Shown here: positions 53,586 to 62,765 of the stretch, one piece after another
How positions within the stretch are numbered: position 1 is the stretch's first letter
Layout: the number at the start of each line of letters is the position of its first letter
Source: Pseudomonadota bacterium
Lineage (GTDB): Bacteria > Pseudomonadota > Gammaproteobacteria > Pseudomonadales > Pseudohongiellaceae
Length of the DNA stretch: 64,000 nt
Direction of reading: 5' to 3'
Assembly (NCBI GenBank): GCA_027592275.1
Contig: JAQCKF010000001.1
Location: 310,001-374,000, forward strand
Made by a program: the position numbers and the translations under genes
Notes under the pieces: model-generated
Seen by the model: only the letters and a program-made list of their open reading frames with translations
What the model was told of the DNA's origin: nothing
The model's database searches: none

Positions 53586-54305
53586 CTATAAGCAACGACG
53601 AAACATGGCGAACAATCTTTCCCAGTGTCGCTCCGCAGATTCCTTGTGGTATTTGTCGCCACGGTTGGGGAACACGAAGCCGTGTTCAGTACCGGGATAC
53701 CATTCGATGCGCGAGTTGAGGCTGGTGCCGCTAAGATAATTGTCGAGGCCATCCACCATCTCCTTCGGTGCATATTCGTCAGTTTCGGCGCAGCCGAAGT
53801 ACATCTCTCCCGTTATCGATTCTGCATCGAGATGTGGAGAGTCTTCTTTGTCGGAGTAGAGGTAGACGCCATGAAAGGAGGCGCTAGCCGCTATGCGATC
53901 GGAAAACTTAGCGGCAGCAGCGAACGCGAAAGGCCCGCTCATACAATAACCGACGCAGCCCATCTTGCCGTCTCGGGCCGCAGACTCCTCGTCGGAAAAA
54001 TCTATTAGCGACTGTATGTCCTCGCAGACCATGGCGTTGCTTAACGAGGCCATGTGCTCGTGCATCACTTCGCGGCCAGACTCTTGAATTTTGAATTCTC
54101 GAACGCGGCGGTAGTAGAGATTCGGTAACATGACGTAGTAGCCGGCCGTACCAAGCCGTCGCGCCATGTCGTGTAATTCTTCGCGCTTACCCGGCGCATC
54201 CATAAGAAGCAGAATAACTGGATGCGGGCCTTCTTCCTCAGGATGAGTGACGAAGGTGTTCATGGCGCCATCTTTCGTTTGTAACTCTATCTCTCTATCA
54301 ATCAT
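53586..54305 (-). CDS. Dienelactone hydrolase family protein
   Basis: Cytoplasmic alpha/beta hydrolase of 239 residues. The nucleophile is Cys in VGYCMSGP (near residue 120), with Asp in CAETDEYAP and His in YPGTEHGFVFPNRG completing the Cys-Asp-His triad of dienelactone hydrolase. The N-terminus VTHPEEEGPHPVILLLMDA and ELHDMARRLGTAGYYVMLPN is typical. It may open lactones, consistent with the lactone-forming dehydrogenases elsewhere in the window, but these are periplasmic, so a direct link is not shown. Confidence 0.92.
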   Translation of the reverse strand: MIDREIELQTKDGAMNTFVTHPEEEGPHPVILLLMDAPGKREELHDMARRLGTAGYYVMLPNLYYRRVREFKIQESGREVMHEHMASLSNAMVCEDIQSLIDFSDEESAARDGKMGCVGYCMSGPFAFAAAAKFSDRIAASASFHGVYLYSDKEDSPHLDAESITGEMYFGCAETDEYAPKEMVDGLDNYLSGTSLNSRIEWYPGTEHGFVFPNRGDKYHKESAERHWERLFAMFRRCL

Positions 54306-54470
54306 AGTCGGCTGTCTTCTGCTTATGGATTTATTTGTTGGAGAAGCAAAGGTAGCAGAAATCCAATGATCTTCAACAGCCGTGTGCTATGGGCTCAAAT
54401 AGCAGGCGGGAATTCTGCCTAGACTCCTGTATATTGAGTCCATTCATTTGACTATTCTGGGACTTTTGAT

Positions 54471-55451
54471 ATGAAAAAACACCAATCGATTCAGTTTTCT
54501 AAAATTATTGTTTGGTCTATCCGCAATATTTCTCACTCTGCATAATGCGACAGCCCAAGATGCAGTCGCTAATGACGTAAAGGTCACTGTACTCTCTCGA
54601 ATCTCGCCAACGGGGGGGAGTGGGGCTTGTCTGCATTGGTGGAAGTAGATGGTAACTGCATTCTATTCGATGCAGGGCGCTACCCGGATACCGTGATCAG
54701 AAATGCTGCAGTACTCCATGTCGATCTGTCTTGTGTCACCAACGTGGTGCTTAGTCATTACCATTTTGATCATACGACGGGCCTGTTGCCGCTGACAGAT
54801 AATTTGAGAGAAATTAATCCTGAAGCTATTCAGCGAGTACATGTAGCAGATGGGTTTTACTCGTCGCGTCGAAGTGCGGGTTCAGGCAGCGATGCCGAAA
54901 GCAACCAGATGATTGGCCTACGTGATTTAATCGAAGTGCAGGGCGTCGAATTCCTAATTCATACCGCGGCGACTGAAATATTTCCCGCTGTATGGGTGTC
55001 TGGTCCTGTTGAGCGTCGGCATACCGGGCAAAACTATCCGGCAGGCCTGAATTTGGCGATGGATGGCGACTGGGTGCGAGACTTTGTACCAGAAAGCCAA
55101 GCCTTGGTTGTTAGAACGGACGAGGGACCCATCGTGCTATTGGGCTGTGGACATTCCGGAGTGGTGAATGCATTGGATCATATTCAGGGCACTATTCAAG
55201 ATGAGCCCGTGCATGCGTTGATGGGTGGTTTGCATTTTTTTGCTGCCTCTGATGAAACTCTTGAATGGACTGCGGCACGCCTTCTCGAAATCGGTGTTGA
55301 GAATTTGATGGCCGAGCACTGTACTGGTATAGAGCCTTTGATGCGCCTGCGAGCTGGGCTCAACTTAGATAGAAGCACTGCTGTTGTTGTAGCTGTTGGT
55401 TCGAGCTTTGTACTCGGCGAAGGGATTCATCCTACGGTCATAGCAATGTAG
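54471..55451 (+). pseudogene. Exported MBL-fold protein gene with two frameshifts
   Basis: The mature part (from about 54609 to 55451) is an intact MBL domain: GEWGLSALVEVDGNCILFDA, VVLSHYHFDHTTGLLPL (HxHxDH), HTGQNYPAG, LLGCGHSGVVNALDHI, LMGGLHFF, and MAEHCTGIEPLMRL. The 5' part is split. The ATG at 54471 is in the same frame as the mature part, but a good signal peptide (FSFLKLLFGLSAIFLTLHNA, then TAQ) lies in the +1 frame. The frame changes after ATG in an A6 run (54474-54479) and returns near a G7 run (54612-54618). Both are homopolymers, so sequencing error, slippage or decay are all possible. As read, an ORF starts only at TTG 54627. Confidence 0.75.
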
Positions 55452-55502
55452 GCTTTGTTGTATTATTAGAAATTGAAGGAAAAACTAAAAGGAAGTAACA
55501 AA

Positions 55503-56339
55503 ATGTCGGAGTACACACCCCCAAAGGTTTGGAAAGAGAACACCGAAAACGGTGGACGCTTTTCCAAGATCAACAAGCCCACATCAGGAGCGCAAGAAGA
55601 GCGGGTCCTAGCGGTAGGGAAACATCCGATGCAGCTCTATTCGCTCGCGACTCCCAACGGTGTGAAAGTAACCATCATGCTGGAGGAGCTGCTGGCCTTA
55701 GGTCATGAGGGGGCAGAATACGATGCGCATCTGATTAACATAGGTGAAGGCGCGCAGTTTGGCAGCGACTTTGTAGCTATTAACCCAAACTCCAAAATCC
55801 CAGCCTTGCTGGACCACAGCACTAGCCCGCCAACGCGAGTCTTTGAATCCGCCGCGATCTTGATCTATCTAGCGGAAAAGTTCGGCGCTTTCATCCCCAT
55901 CGATCCTACACAGCGCGCTGAATGTCTTTCATGGCTTATGTGGCAGATGGGGGCAGGCCCGTTCCTTGGCGGAGGCTTCGGCCACTTCTATGCCTACGCG
56001 CCGGAAAAATTGGAGTATCCGATCGATCGCTATGCCATGGAAGTCAAACGGCAGCTGGATCTACTAGACAAGAATCTTGCAAATCGGCGCTACCTAAGCG
56101 GCGATGAATATAACATTTCTGATATGGCCAGCTACCCCTGGTACGGAGCGGCTGTACTTCATAATTTGTATGACGCGGCTGAGTTCCTCGACGTGGCTTC
56201 TTACAAGAATGTAATTCGCTGGGCGACGGAGATCGAAGAACGTCCGGCAGTGCAGCGCGGCCGTCGTGTCAATCGAGTCTGGGGACCGGAAGAGGATCAA
56301 TTAGCAGAAAGGCATAACGCGAGCGATTTCGATAACTAG
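55503..56339 (+). CDS. yghU: YghU-like glutathione S-transferase (disulfide-bond oxidoreductase)
   Basis: A 278-residue GST-family protein matching YghU, which uses glutathione to reduce disulfides. Landmarks: MSEYTPPKVWKENTENGGRF, FSKINKPTSGAQEERVLAVG, MQLYSLATPNGVKVTIMLEE, INIGEGAQFGSDFVAINPNS, KIPALLDHS and YLSGDEYNISDMASYPWYGA. Normal length is about 285. The ATG at 55503 has AAAGGAAG and matches the known N-terminus; an ORF start at 55473 adds a nonhomologous stretch. It is 51 bp after the MBL gene, possibly co-transcribed. Confidence 0.93.
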   Translation: MSEYTPPKVWKENTENGGRFSKINKPTSGAQEERVLAVGKHPMQLYSLATPNGVKVTIMLEELLALGHEGAEYDAHLINIGEGAQFGSDFVAINPNSKIPALLDHSTSPPTRVFESAAILIYLAEKFGAFIPIDPTQRAECLSWLMWQMGAGPFLGGGFGHFYAYAPEKLEYPIDRYAMEVKRQLDLLDKNLANRRYLSGDEYNISDMASYPWYGAAVLHNLYDAAEFLDVASYKNVIRWATEIEERPAVQRGRRVNRVWGPEEDQLAERHNASDFDN

Positions 56340-56399
56340 TTAGTGTGAACGAAGCGCGGGCTAGATTGAAACAGAAGCTGAGACTTCTATGAAGGAAAG

Positions 56400-56434
56400 A
56401 GGGTGCTGTCCACTAAATGCGGCGACAGCACCCT
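56400..56434. terminator. Perfect hairpin downstream of yghU
   Basis: AGGGTGCTGTC (56400-56410) pairs with GACAGCACCCT (56424-56434) around a 13-nt loop. The structure lies 60 bp after the yghU stop. There is no U-tract, so it could stabilise or terminate. Confidence 0.6.
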
Positions 56435-56476
56435 TACACTCAATCTATTTGAACTATAAATATCAAAAGTGCTTGC

Positions 56477-56825
56477 TTAGGGAAGTTTGGTGATTGTGAT
56501 TCTAGCTCCCGGGTTTCTCCAGTCGTAGTCTTGTGCAGGTAGATCGTCGATACCATGAATGCCGGCGTGAATATGCACGAAACCTTCGCCATCTACATCT
56601 GGCGAGCCACCTTCGCCTCCGCATACGGGGCCTGGAATATTGGCGCAAAGCTCGTCATTGGGCTCCGTACCAGCATCATAGACAAGTGCATTGACAGTCA
56701 CGCTACCTGAAGCAGACAGGCTGCGTTCACGGCAAAAAAGCATCATTAGTTGGTATCAACATGGCGAGTACGGTCAGTAAATCACCGGCATTCCCTCGAT
56801 TATTACTCGAAGAGATCTTGCTTAA
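56477..56825 (-). pseudogene. Relic of a Spondin_N domain protein
   Basis: On the minus strand fragments of one Spondin_N domain lie in three frames. From 56825 the first frame encodes GDLLTVLAMLIPTNDAF. After an A6 run on the plus strand (56734-56739) the second gives F-A-V-N-A. The third encodes SLSASGSVTVNALVYDAGTE, NDELCANIPGPVCGGEGG and GFVHIHAGIHGIDDL followed by YDWRNPGARITIT to the stop at 56477. This order is that of a Spondin_N domain. The N-terminal part and signal are missing and a stop precedes 56825. At least two frame shifts are needed. It is clearly not functional as read. Confidence 0.75.
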
Positions 56826-57138
56826 TTACATAGAACCGAAGAAATGTTGGAATATTTCGTAGGGTGAGATAAATATTTTTTTGAAATAAAGTGTCCAAGC
56901 TATTGTTCATCTATAGGCTATAGTTGGACCATTGCTGGCGTCCAGATTAGGAATAGCGTGATCCAGAACTACTCCTCTATCAGGAAAAATATTTCATCAT
57001 TCCTGTTGATTCATAATTTAATATTTGGCAAATGTACTTTCTTAACCAATTGACGGGTCAGTGACACAGTATGCTATTCGCTTGGACATGGAGTCGAATA
57101 GCTCCTATTCTGTAGTCACCCAATCGGAGGGATCTCAA
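56826..57138. promoter_or_regulatory. Upstream region of the serine hydrolase with a dyad
   Basis: An A/T-rich stretch, then a perfect 8-bp dyad GCTATTCG (57073-57080) / CGAATAGC (57095-57102) with a 14-bp spacer. The dyad ends 36 bp before the ATG at 57139, a suitable place for an operator or leader hairpin. No gene was found here. Confidence 0.45.
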
Positions 57139-58569
57139 ATGCATCGAATTTTACTCTCGTTTACCTTACTCAGCCTTTTACTCACCACCCCAAGTATTGC
57201 TCAGCAGCAGGATAGCTATGACTATTGGGCGCCCCAGCGGGCAATGATCGCGAGAGGTCAGCAGGCAGTTTTCATGTGCAATGGCTTGTTTAGTGGCAAC
57301 CGTACATTGGAGCAGGTTTTTGATCAGGAGCTCGCTTTCCTACGGAACCCTATCGGTACGGCTGATGGTGGCGACTACACTGTTGAGTGGGATATGCAGG
57401 CAGTCGAAGTAGGGACCCCTGGCGCTGTGCCTACTATGCGTGCTGTATTTCGCGAGGGTATTGGTTGTGTGATATTACCCCCAGATCAGACTCTGGCTGA
57501 TATCGATAGCCTTCCCGAATTGACATTACCTTACCCTGCCGGCGATCCAGCGCAGATTCTATGGCCAAATGGCGATCTGATTCATAACACTGGCTCTCAT
57601 GGGAATATTGACTCTGGTGCCTTGCAAGCCGCAGCTGATTGGGCCTTCGATCGAGATACACCAGAGCAGGACACTCTAAGCCTTATCGTCGTACACGACG
57701 GCGAGATCATTCTAGAACGCTATGCGCCGGGTATCGAGATGTCTACACGTACCCGCACTTGGTCGACGGCCAAGAGTATCGCCTCCACGCTCATCGGTAT
57801 GTTGGTAGATGACGGACGTATGTCACTGGACGAGCCCTTAGGCTTTGGATGGAATCCGGAGAATCGCTCGGCGGAAACTGATCCCAGGAACGAGATAACA
57901 CTGCGTCATGTGCTGAATATGTCCAGTGGTTTAGAAACTATCGACAACAGCGGCATGGAATATGCCACGGGCTCTGGCCTGTCCTATTGGGCTGGGGCTA
58001 GCTCAGTGGCGGGAGCACGAAGTAGAGCCTTGATTCGTGAGCCTGGGACTTATTGGGACTACGAAAACTACGACACCTTGCTGGGAGTGTATGCGATGAA
58101 GCAAGCACTTGGTGGTGAGAAATCCTATGCACAATTCCCGCGCAAAGCCTTGTTTGATCGTATCGGTATGCGTAATACCTTGGTTAGCACAGACCGCTTC
58201 GGTGACTTCATTCTTAGCAGTCAGGTCTATACCAATGCGCGCGACCTGGCACGTTTTGGATTGCTGTATTTGCAAAACGGCGTTTGGGATGGCGAGCGCT
58301 TAATCTCAGAAGAGTGGATAAAGTTTTCCAGCACACCTGCGCCGGCTACTCTAGGTAGGGGCGGTATGTATGGGGGTCAGTGGTGGTTGGTGCCAGAAGG
58401 CCGAACTGACGTGCCTGCTGATGCCTACTCGACGAATGGGAATCGGGGCCAGTACACGGTTGTAATTCCTTCGCATAATATTGTGATAGTTCGCCGTGGT
58501 CTAGATTATGGCCGTCAGGGTTTCAGTCAATGGGACTTAACTCGTGAGGTATTGAAAGCGGTAAATTAG
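57139..58569 (+). CDS. Exported serine hydrolase (beta-lactamase-related)
   Basis: A 476-residue exported S12-fold hydrolase. The ATG at 57139 with a CGGAGGG site and signal peptide (MHRILLSFTLLSLLLTTPSI, cleavage near IAQQ) is preferred over an in-frame start at 57061. The nucleophile lies in STAK (RTWSTAKSIASTL), the Tyr base in YWDYENYDTLLGVYAM with the YxN-type motif, and the third motif near STNGNRGQYTVVIPS. The set resembles nylon-oligomer-hydrolase/esterase members. An N-terminal domain of about 130 residues precedes it (FMCNGLFSGNRTLEQVFDQE). Substrate unknown. Confidence 0.9.
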   Translation: MHRILLSFTLLSLLLTTPSIAQQQDSYDYWAPQRAMIARGQQAVFMCNGLFSGNRTLEQVFDQELAFLRNPIGTADGGDYTVEWDMQAVEVGTPGAVPTMRAVFREGIGCVILPPDQTLADIDSLPELTLPYPAGDPAQILWPNGDLIHNTGSHGNIDSGALQAAADWAFDRDTPEQDTLSLIVVHDGEIILERYAPGIEMSTRTRTWSTAKSIASTLIGMLVDDGRMSLDEPLGFGWNPENRSAETDPRNEITLRHVLNMSSGLETIDNSGMEYATGSGLSYWAGASSVAGARSRALIREPGTYWDYENYDTLLGVYAMKQALGGEKSYAQFPRKALFDRIGMRNTLVSTDRFGDFILSSQVYTNARDLARFGLLYLQNGVWDGERLISEEWIKFSSTPAPATLGRGGMYGGQWWLVPEGRTDVPADAYSTNGNRGQYTVVIPSHNIVIVRRGLDYGRQGFSQWDLTREVLKAVN

Positions 58570-58619
58570 ATCCTTCTGAATTTTAGAAAACTTCGCAGTA
58601 CTACCACAGAGAACCGTCA

Positions 58620-58757
58620 ATGAAGGTGATTTTACTCGGAAGTGATTTCGCCTTTTCTCAAATGCTCGCAGCGCCTATTCGAGCTAAAGGTTGGGAGGTG
58701 TTCTTTGCAACAGACCCAGCATATGGTTTCGTAGTACACAGAAGTAGTCTCTACTAA
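58620..58757 (+). CDS. Short ORF of 45 aa, possible gene remnant
   Basis: An ATG at 58620 opens a 45-codon frame. The start MKVILLGSDFAFSQMLAAPI and RAKGWEVFFATDPAYG resembles the first strand-helix-strand of a nucleotide-binding Rossmann domain, but there is no continuation. It may be the stump of a lost gene or noncoding. It lies between the serine hydrolase and the amidase on the same strand. Confidence 0.3.
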   Translation: MKVILLGSDFAFSQMLAAPIRAKGWEVFFATDPAYGFVVHRSSLY

Positions 58758-58823
58758 TGGTTCGGCGGGAATTATGCTAGCTTGTGTCTTAGCCTAAATA
58801 TCACTAAGTAGGAACCTCGACCG

Positions 58824-60248
58824 TTGAGCGATTCAGTTTCACATCCAATCCACTATTGCAGCCTTAGCAGCGCCGCTGATGCGATTCGTGATGGACAGAT
58901 ATCACCAGTTGAATTGACGGAAATACTGCTAGCTCGCATCGATTCTATCGATGGAAAGCTCATGAGCTATGCCACTGTTATGGCTGAGCAAGCTTTGGAA
59001 GCCGCACGTAAGGCCGAACAGGAAATTAGAGCGGGCAACTACAAAGGTCCGCTGCACGGCATACCCATCGCAGTAAAGGATCTCTGCTATACGGCTGGAA
59101 CGCGAACCATGGGTGGGCTGAAGGTACTTCGGGATTTCGTGCCAGACTATGATGCGACCGTGGTTCGAAAGCTGCAAGAGGCAGGCGCCGTGATCCTAGG
59201 TAAGTTGAATCTCACCGAAGGCGCACTATCGGGCTATCACCGTGACTTTCCTATTCCAGTTAACCCTTGGGGAGAAAATCTCTGGGCCGGTGTTTCTTCT
59301 AGCGGATCGGGAGTCGCCACGGCGGCAGGATTGTGCTTCGCCTCACTCGGTACCGATACTGGAGGGTCGATTCGCTATCCGGCAATGGCTAACGGCGTGG
59401 TTGGCCTTAAGCCTACCTATGGAAGGGTGAGTCGGTATGGTGTGCTGGAACTAGCAGCATCGCTAGATCATATCGGCCCGATAACGCGTTCTGTAAAAGA
59501 CGCGGCAATTGTATTCGAGGCCATTTCAGGCTTCGATGAAAGTGATTCCAGTTCGCTTCGAGATTCGGTTCCAAGAATTACAGCATCATTGACAGACGAG
59601 CTTAGCGGTATGCGGATCGGCGTTGACGAGCATTACCTTACTAATGGCACCAACCCAGCTCTTGTGGACGCTATCTATGAGGTTATCGAAGTGTTGCGGC
59701 AACTTGGTGCTGAAATCGTTGCATTGAGTATGCCCGAGTCTGATCCTATGGATCTACGCAATGCGTGGCTACCTATCTGCGCCTACGAGGCACACAAGGC
59801 ACATAGCGCTACGTACCCTTCCCGCGCCGATGAATACGGGGGCTACTTTGGAGACGCGCTGAAAATGGGCGCGGCGATTAGTGCAGAAGACTATGCCAAT
59901 TCCGCCAGGCTTCGACAAAAGATTTGTGAACAATACGAGACGGCTCTCGAGGCGGTAGACGCTGTTATCTGTCCTTCGGGTGGCTCAGTTTTTGCTGTGG
60001 AGAAAGAAGTGCAATACGGCAATATGGAAAAACTTAGCTCAGTGATTCAACATTTTCAGGGTCAGTTTACTATTCCTGCAGACTTGGCGGGTACCCCTAC
60101 TATTACTGTGCCCTGCGGTTTCTCGCCAGAGGGGAGCCCATATGCGGTGCAGTTCCTAGGTAGTCGTCTGTCCGAGAAGAATCTCTGTCGTATCGCATAC
60201 GCCTATGAGCGAGCTACCCAGTGGCATCAGCGCCACCCTACAATATAG
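58824..60248 (+). CDS. Amidase signature family enzyme
   Basis: Cytoplasmic amidase of 474 residues with the Ser-cisSer-Lys triad. The Lys is in GIPIAVKDLCYT, the cis-Ser in AGVSSSGSGVATAAG, and the nucleophile Ser in GTDTGGSIRYPA. The family is shared by amide hydrolases and GatA; the lack of gatB/C neighbours makes a free amidase more likely. Translation starts at TTG 58824, preceded by TAGGAA. C-terminal landmarks are PADLAGTPTITVPCGFSPEG and GSPYAVQFLGSRLSE. A peptide, nitrile-derived amide or similar is the likely substrate. Confidence 0.92.
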   Translation: MSDSVSHPIHYCSLSSAADAIRDGQISPVELTEILLARIDSIDGKLMSYATVMAEQALEAARKAEQEIRAGNYKGPLHGIPIAVKDLCYTAGTRTMGGLKVLRDFVPDYDATVVRKLQEAGAVILGKLNLTEGALSGYHRDFPIPVNPWGENLWAGVSSSGSGVATAAGLCFASLGTDTGGSIRYPAMANGVVGLKPTYGRVSRYGVLELAASLDHIGPITRSVKDAAIVFEAISGFDESDSSSLRDSVPRITASLTDELSGMRIGVDEHYLTNGTNPALVDAIYEVIEVLRQLGAEIVALSMPESDPMDLRNAWLPICAYEAHKAHSATYPSRADEYGGYFGDALKMGAAISAEDYANSARLRQKICEQYETALEAVDAVICPSGGSVFAVEKEVQYGNMEKLSSVIQHFQGQFTIPADLAGTPTITVPCGFSPEGSPYAVQFLGSRLSEKNLCRIAYAYERATQWHQRHPTI

Positions 60249-60431
60249 GCAAGACAGTCTGCATTTAGTCTTCTCTTTTCGGCCTCATTCTGGAAATGGC
60301 GCTATAATCACTAATGTAATATGGCAGCTTACGTAGAGGCTACTCTATGAGATAGACCTTGTTTCAAGTTTGTCGTTTCAAGATCCTAGCGCACTTATCT
60401 GGCATTATCTGGATAGGCTTCGATCGCAGCA

Positions 60432-61375
60432 ATGCGACAAATTATTGCATTATTAGATTACCCTAAAACAATAATAATATGTGGATGCAGATCGACGATT
60501 GTAACTAGAAAAATAAGCACAAGAGTAGCAGTTGATGCTGACCTTCCTCAGATCCAAGAGCTGTATGCGATCTGGGGCCATGCCTTCGCCTATTTGCTGA
60601 ACGATCAGACGTTCGTCGCCGAAGTGGTGGCGAGATCGTTGGGGCTATACGCCTGGCTTTCGAAGATTCATCTTTCGTCGTGCGCAGTCTTTTCGTGCAT
60701 CAAAAATCCAGAGGACAGGGTATAGCCATTGCGCTATTGCAAAAAGTCGAAAAGGGACTAGGCGCTGCTCAAGCCTACTGCTTGCCGTTTCCTGAGCAGG
60801 AAAAGCTCTTCTCAAGCATTGGTTTTATTTCCATCGCTGACTTAACCGCTCCCGATTTCCTTCTCGGCCGAATAGCGAATCTCCACGAAAGTAATCAGGA
60901 CGTGATCATCATGAAGCGTTCTATTGGTGTGGAGGTAAGGCCGCTTCCTGCAAAAGACTTACCTTTGTCTATGAATCTCATTTATGAATTCGATTTGCCT
61001 GCGGTGAAGAAGCTTCGAGAGAATGACGTGCGATCTATCTATAGTAAAATAATTGCAGCCGGGCGCGCGGTTTTTGGCGCTTATCGTGGATCGGGAATAG
61101 TTGGTACGTGTACATTGAATGTCTGTGCAAACCTGAGTTGGTCAGGCCGACCCTATGGCATAGTAGAGAACATCATTGTGAGCGAGAACGAGCGTGGAAG
61201 GGGTGTCGGCAAGAGCTTGTTACTTTTCGCTCGAAGAATGGCCGAAAGTAAAAATTGCTACAAAGTCTCATTGATGATGCCGCATAAAGATACTGGAACA
61301 CTATCCTTCTGCAGGTCGGCTGGTTTTACTAATGACAAGCTTGGATATCAACGCCAGTTTAATCCGGAACAATAA
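60432..61375 (+). pseudogene. Tandem GNAT acetyltransferase gene with a frameshift
   Basis: Two GNAT domains in one gene. The first starts with STRVAVDADLPQIQELYAIW and NDQTFVAEV; then near 60624-60630 one base appears missing and the frame changes to GEIVGAIRLAFEDSSFVVRS, with LFVHQKSRGQGIAIALLQKV as the acetyl-CoA loop. The second domain from about 60930 (GVEVRPLPAKDLPLSMNLIY) is intact: GIVENIIVSENERGRGVGKS and FCRSAGFTN. As read, the 3' frame could be translated alone from GTG 60680. Restoring one base joins both parts, so this is a recent lesion or an assembly error. The gene ends 5 bp from the convergent permease. Confidence 0.8.
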
Positions 61376-61380
61376 GAATT

Positions 61381-62685
61381 CTATCTCTTCATCGAAGAAA
61401 GAAAGTAGAAGACAAGCCCTAAAGCGATTATTCCTAGCCCAAATAGCCCTTCGACTGGGCGGCTAATTATAACGAAAGCGAGAGTCCATCCAGTGAGTGC
61501 CAAATAGATTAGTGGAGGCAACGGGTATAGAAAAGTTCTATAGGGACGGGGTAGGTCTGGTTGTCGCCAACGTAGTACGAAAATCCCTAGAACGGTTGTA
61601 AAGCTACTTAGCGCAAGAGTAAACCCAGAGAATACCAACACCGATTCGAAGGTCGACGAAAAGATAAATAGCAAGGCGATCGCTGACTGTATATAGATTG
61701 CAGTTGCGGGAATGCCATCTTTATTTTTCTTGGCTAGTGCCTTCAGTACAGGGAAGTCTTCACCGATTACCTGAATAACTCGCGGGCCAGCCATGGTCAT
61801 AGCGCTTACTGTCGATACTAATAGCATTGCCAGCACTAGCCCAGTAAATCTGCCGCCTAGATCACCGAAGGCAGCCTCGGCTGCAATAAACCCTATCTCA
61901 AGCTGGCCGGCCATGGAGTCCATCGGCGTGGTATTCAGGAAGGTAAAGTTTAGAGCCACGTAGAGCACTGTCACTATTAGCGTTCCGCCCATTAGAATCC
62001 AGGGAAGTGTTCGTTGCGGATTCTCTAATTCACTGCTCAGGTATGTAGCTGCATTCCAGCCAGTGTAGGCATAGCTGACATAGATAAGCGCAACAGCGAA
62101 GACGCCGCTGGTTAGCAAGGCCCCATCCCCTGCGACGGGTAGGAAGTCGATCGGTTGCGGTGAATCGGTCGCGATGAATGCGGCTACGCAGAAGATGACG
62201 ATTATGCCAACTTTTAAAATAGTGAACATGACCTGCAGGCTGCCACTATTGCGTCTATTGCTCGCGTGAACCAGAGTCAGCAATATGACTAATCCTGCGG
62301 CCAAACTCTTCTCTAGCCAGGCATTGTCGCCTGCTTCAAAAACCGATGTAGCATAGGCGGCAAAAGTCATGGCGGCGAGCGCAGTAGGGCCGGCAAAGCC
62401 TACGCTGGCGGAAACCCAGCCCGATACGAAGCCAACTGCGGGGTGATAGATACGTGATAGGAAATTGTATTCGCCGCCAGAGCGAGGCATTGCAGCACCC
62501 AATTCGGCGTAGGTCATAGCGCCACACACGGCTGCTAGGCCACCCACAGCCCAAAGGGCTAATAGCACGAACCCGGAGCGGATATCCAGCAGTTGAAAAC
62601 CAAGGCTTGTGAACACGCCGGTGCCAACCATGTTGGCAACAACGACGGCCATAACCGTGAAATGACGAAACTTGCCCTGAGACAT
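61381..62685 (-). CDS. APC superfamily amino acid permease
   Basis: Inner-membrane transporter of 434 residues with about 12 helices. The N-terminal helix breaks are typical: VVANMVGTGVFTSLGF (GTG(V/I)F motif) and ELGAAMPRSGGEYNFLSRIY. Likely substrates are amino acids taken up by proton symport or exchange. The gene is near an M20 peptidase and an amidase, in line with peptide and amide use. It starts with ATG 62685. Confidence 0.92.
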   Translation of the reverse strand: MSQGKFRHFTVMAVVVANMVGTGVFTSLGFQLLDIRSGFVLLALWAVGGLAAVCGAMTYAELGAAMPRSGGEYNFLSRIYHPAVGFVSGWVSASVGFAGPTALAAMTFAAYATSVFEAGDNAWLEKSLAAGLVILLTLVHASNRRNSGSLQVMFTILKVGIIVIFCVAAFIATDSPQPIDFLPVAGDGALLTSGVFAVALIYVSYAYTGWNAATYLSSELENPQRTLPWILMGGTLIVTVLYVALNFTFLNTTPMDSMAGQLEIGFIAAEAAFGDLGGRFTGLVLAMLLVSTVSAMTMAGPRVIQVIGEDFPVLKALAKKNKDGIPATAIYIQSAIALLFIFSSTFESVLVFSGFTLALSSFTTVLGIFVLRWRQPDLPRPYRTFLYPLPPLIYLALTGWTLAFVIISRPVEGLFGLGIIALGLVFYFLSSMKR

Positions 62686-62765
62686 AGCGCAGCAGTGAGA
62701 TGAGTTAATCAGGCTGCATTATTGCGGTGATAAGGCGCCACGTCTATGGCTGAATGGGCCGCCTG

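Noticed and set aside
57061..57138. N-terminal extension of the serine hydrolase at 57139
   Set aside because: The internal ATG at 57139 has CGGAGGG and begins a normal signal peptide; the extension crosses a perfect dyad and has no ribosome site.
60300..60310. Exact TATAAT before the GNAT gene as a promoter
   Set aside because: No matching -35 element at 16-18 bp; a hexamer alone is not enough.
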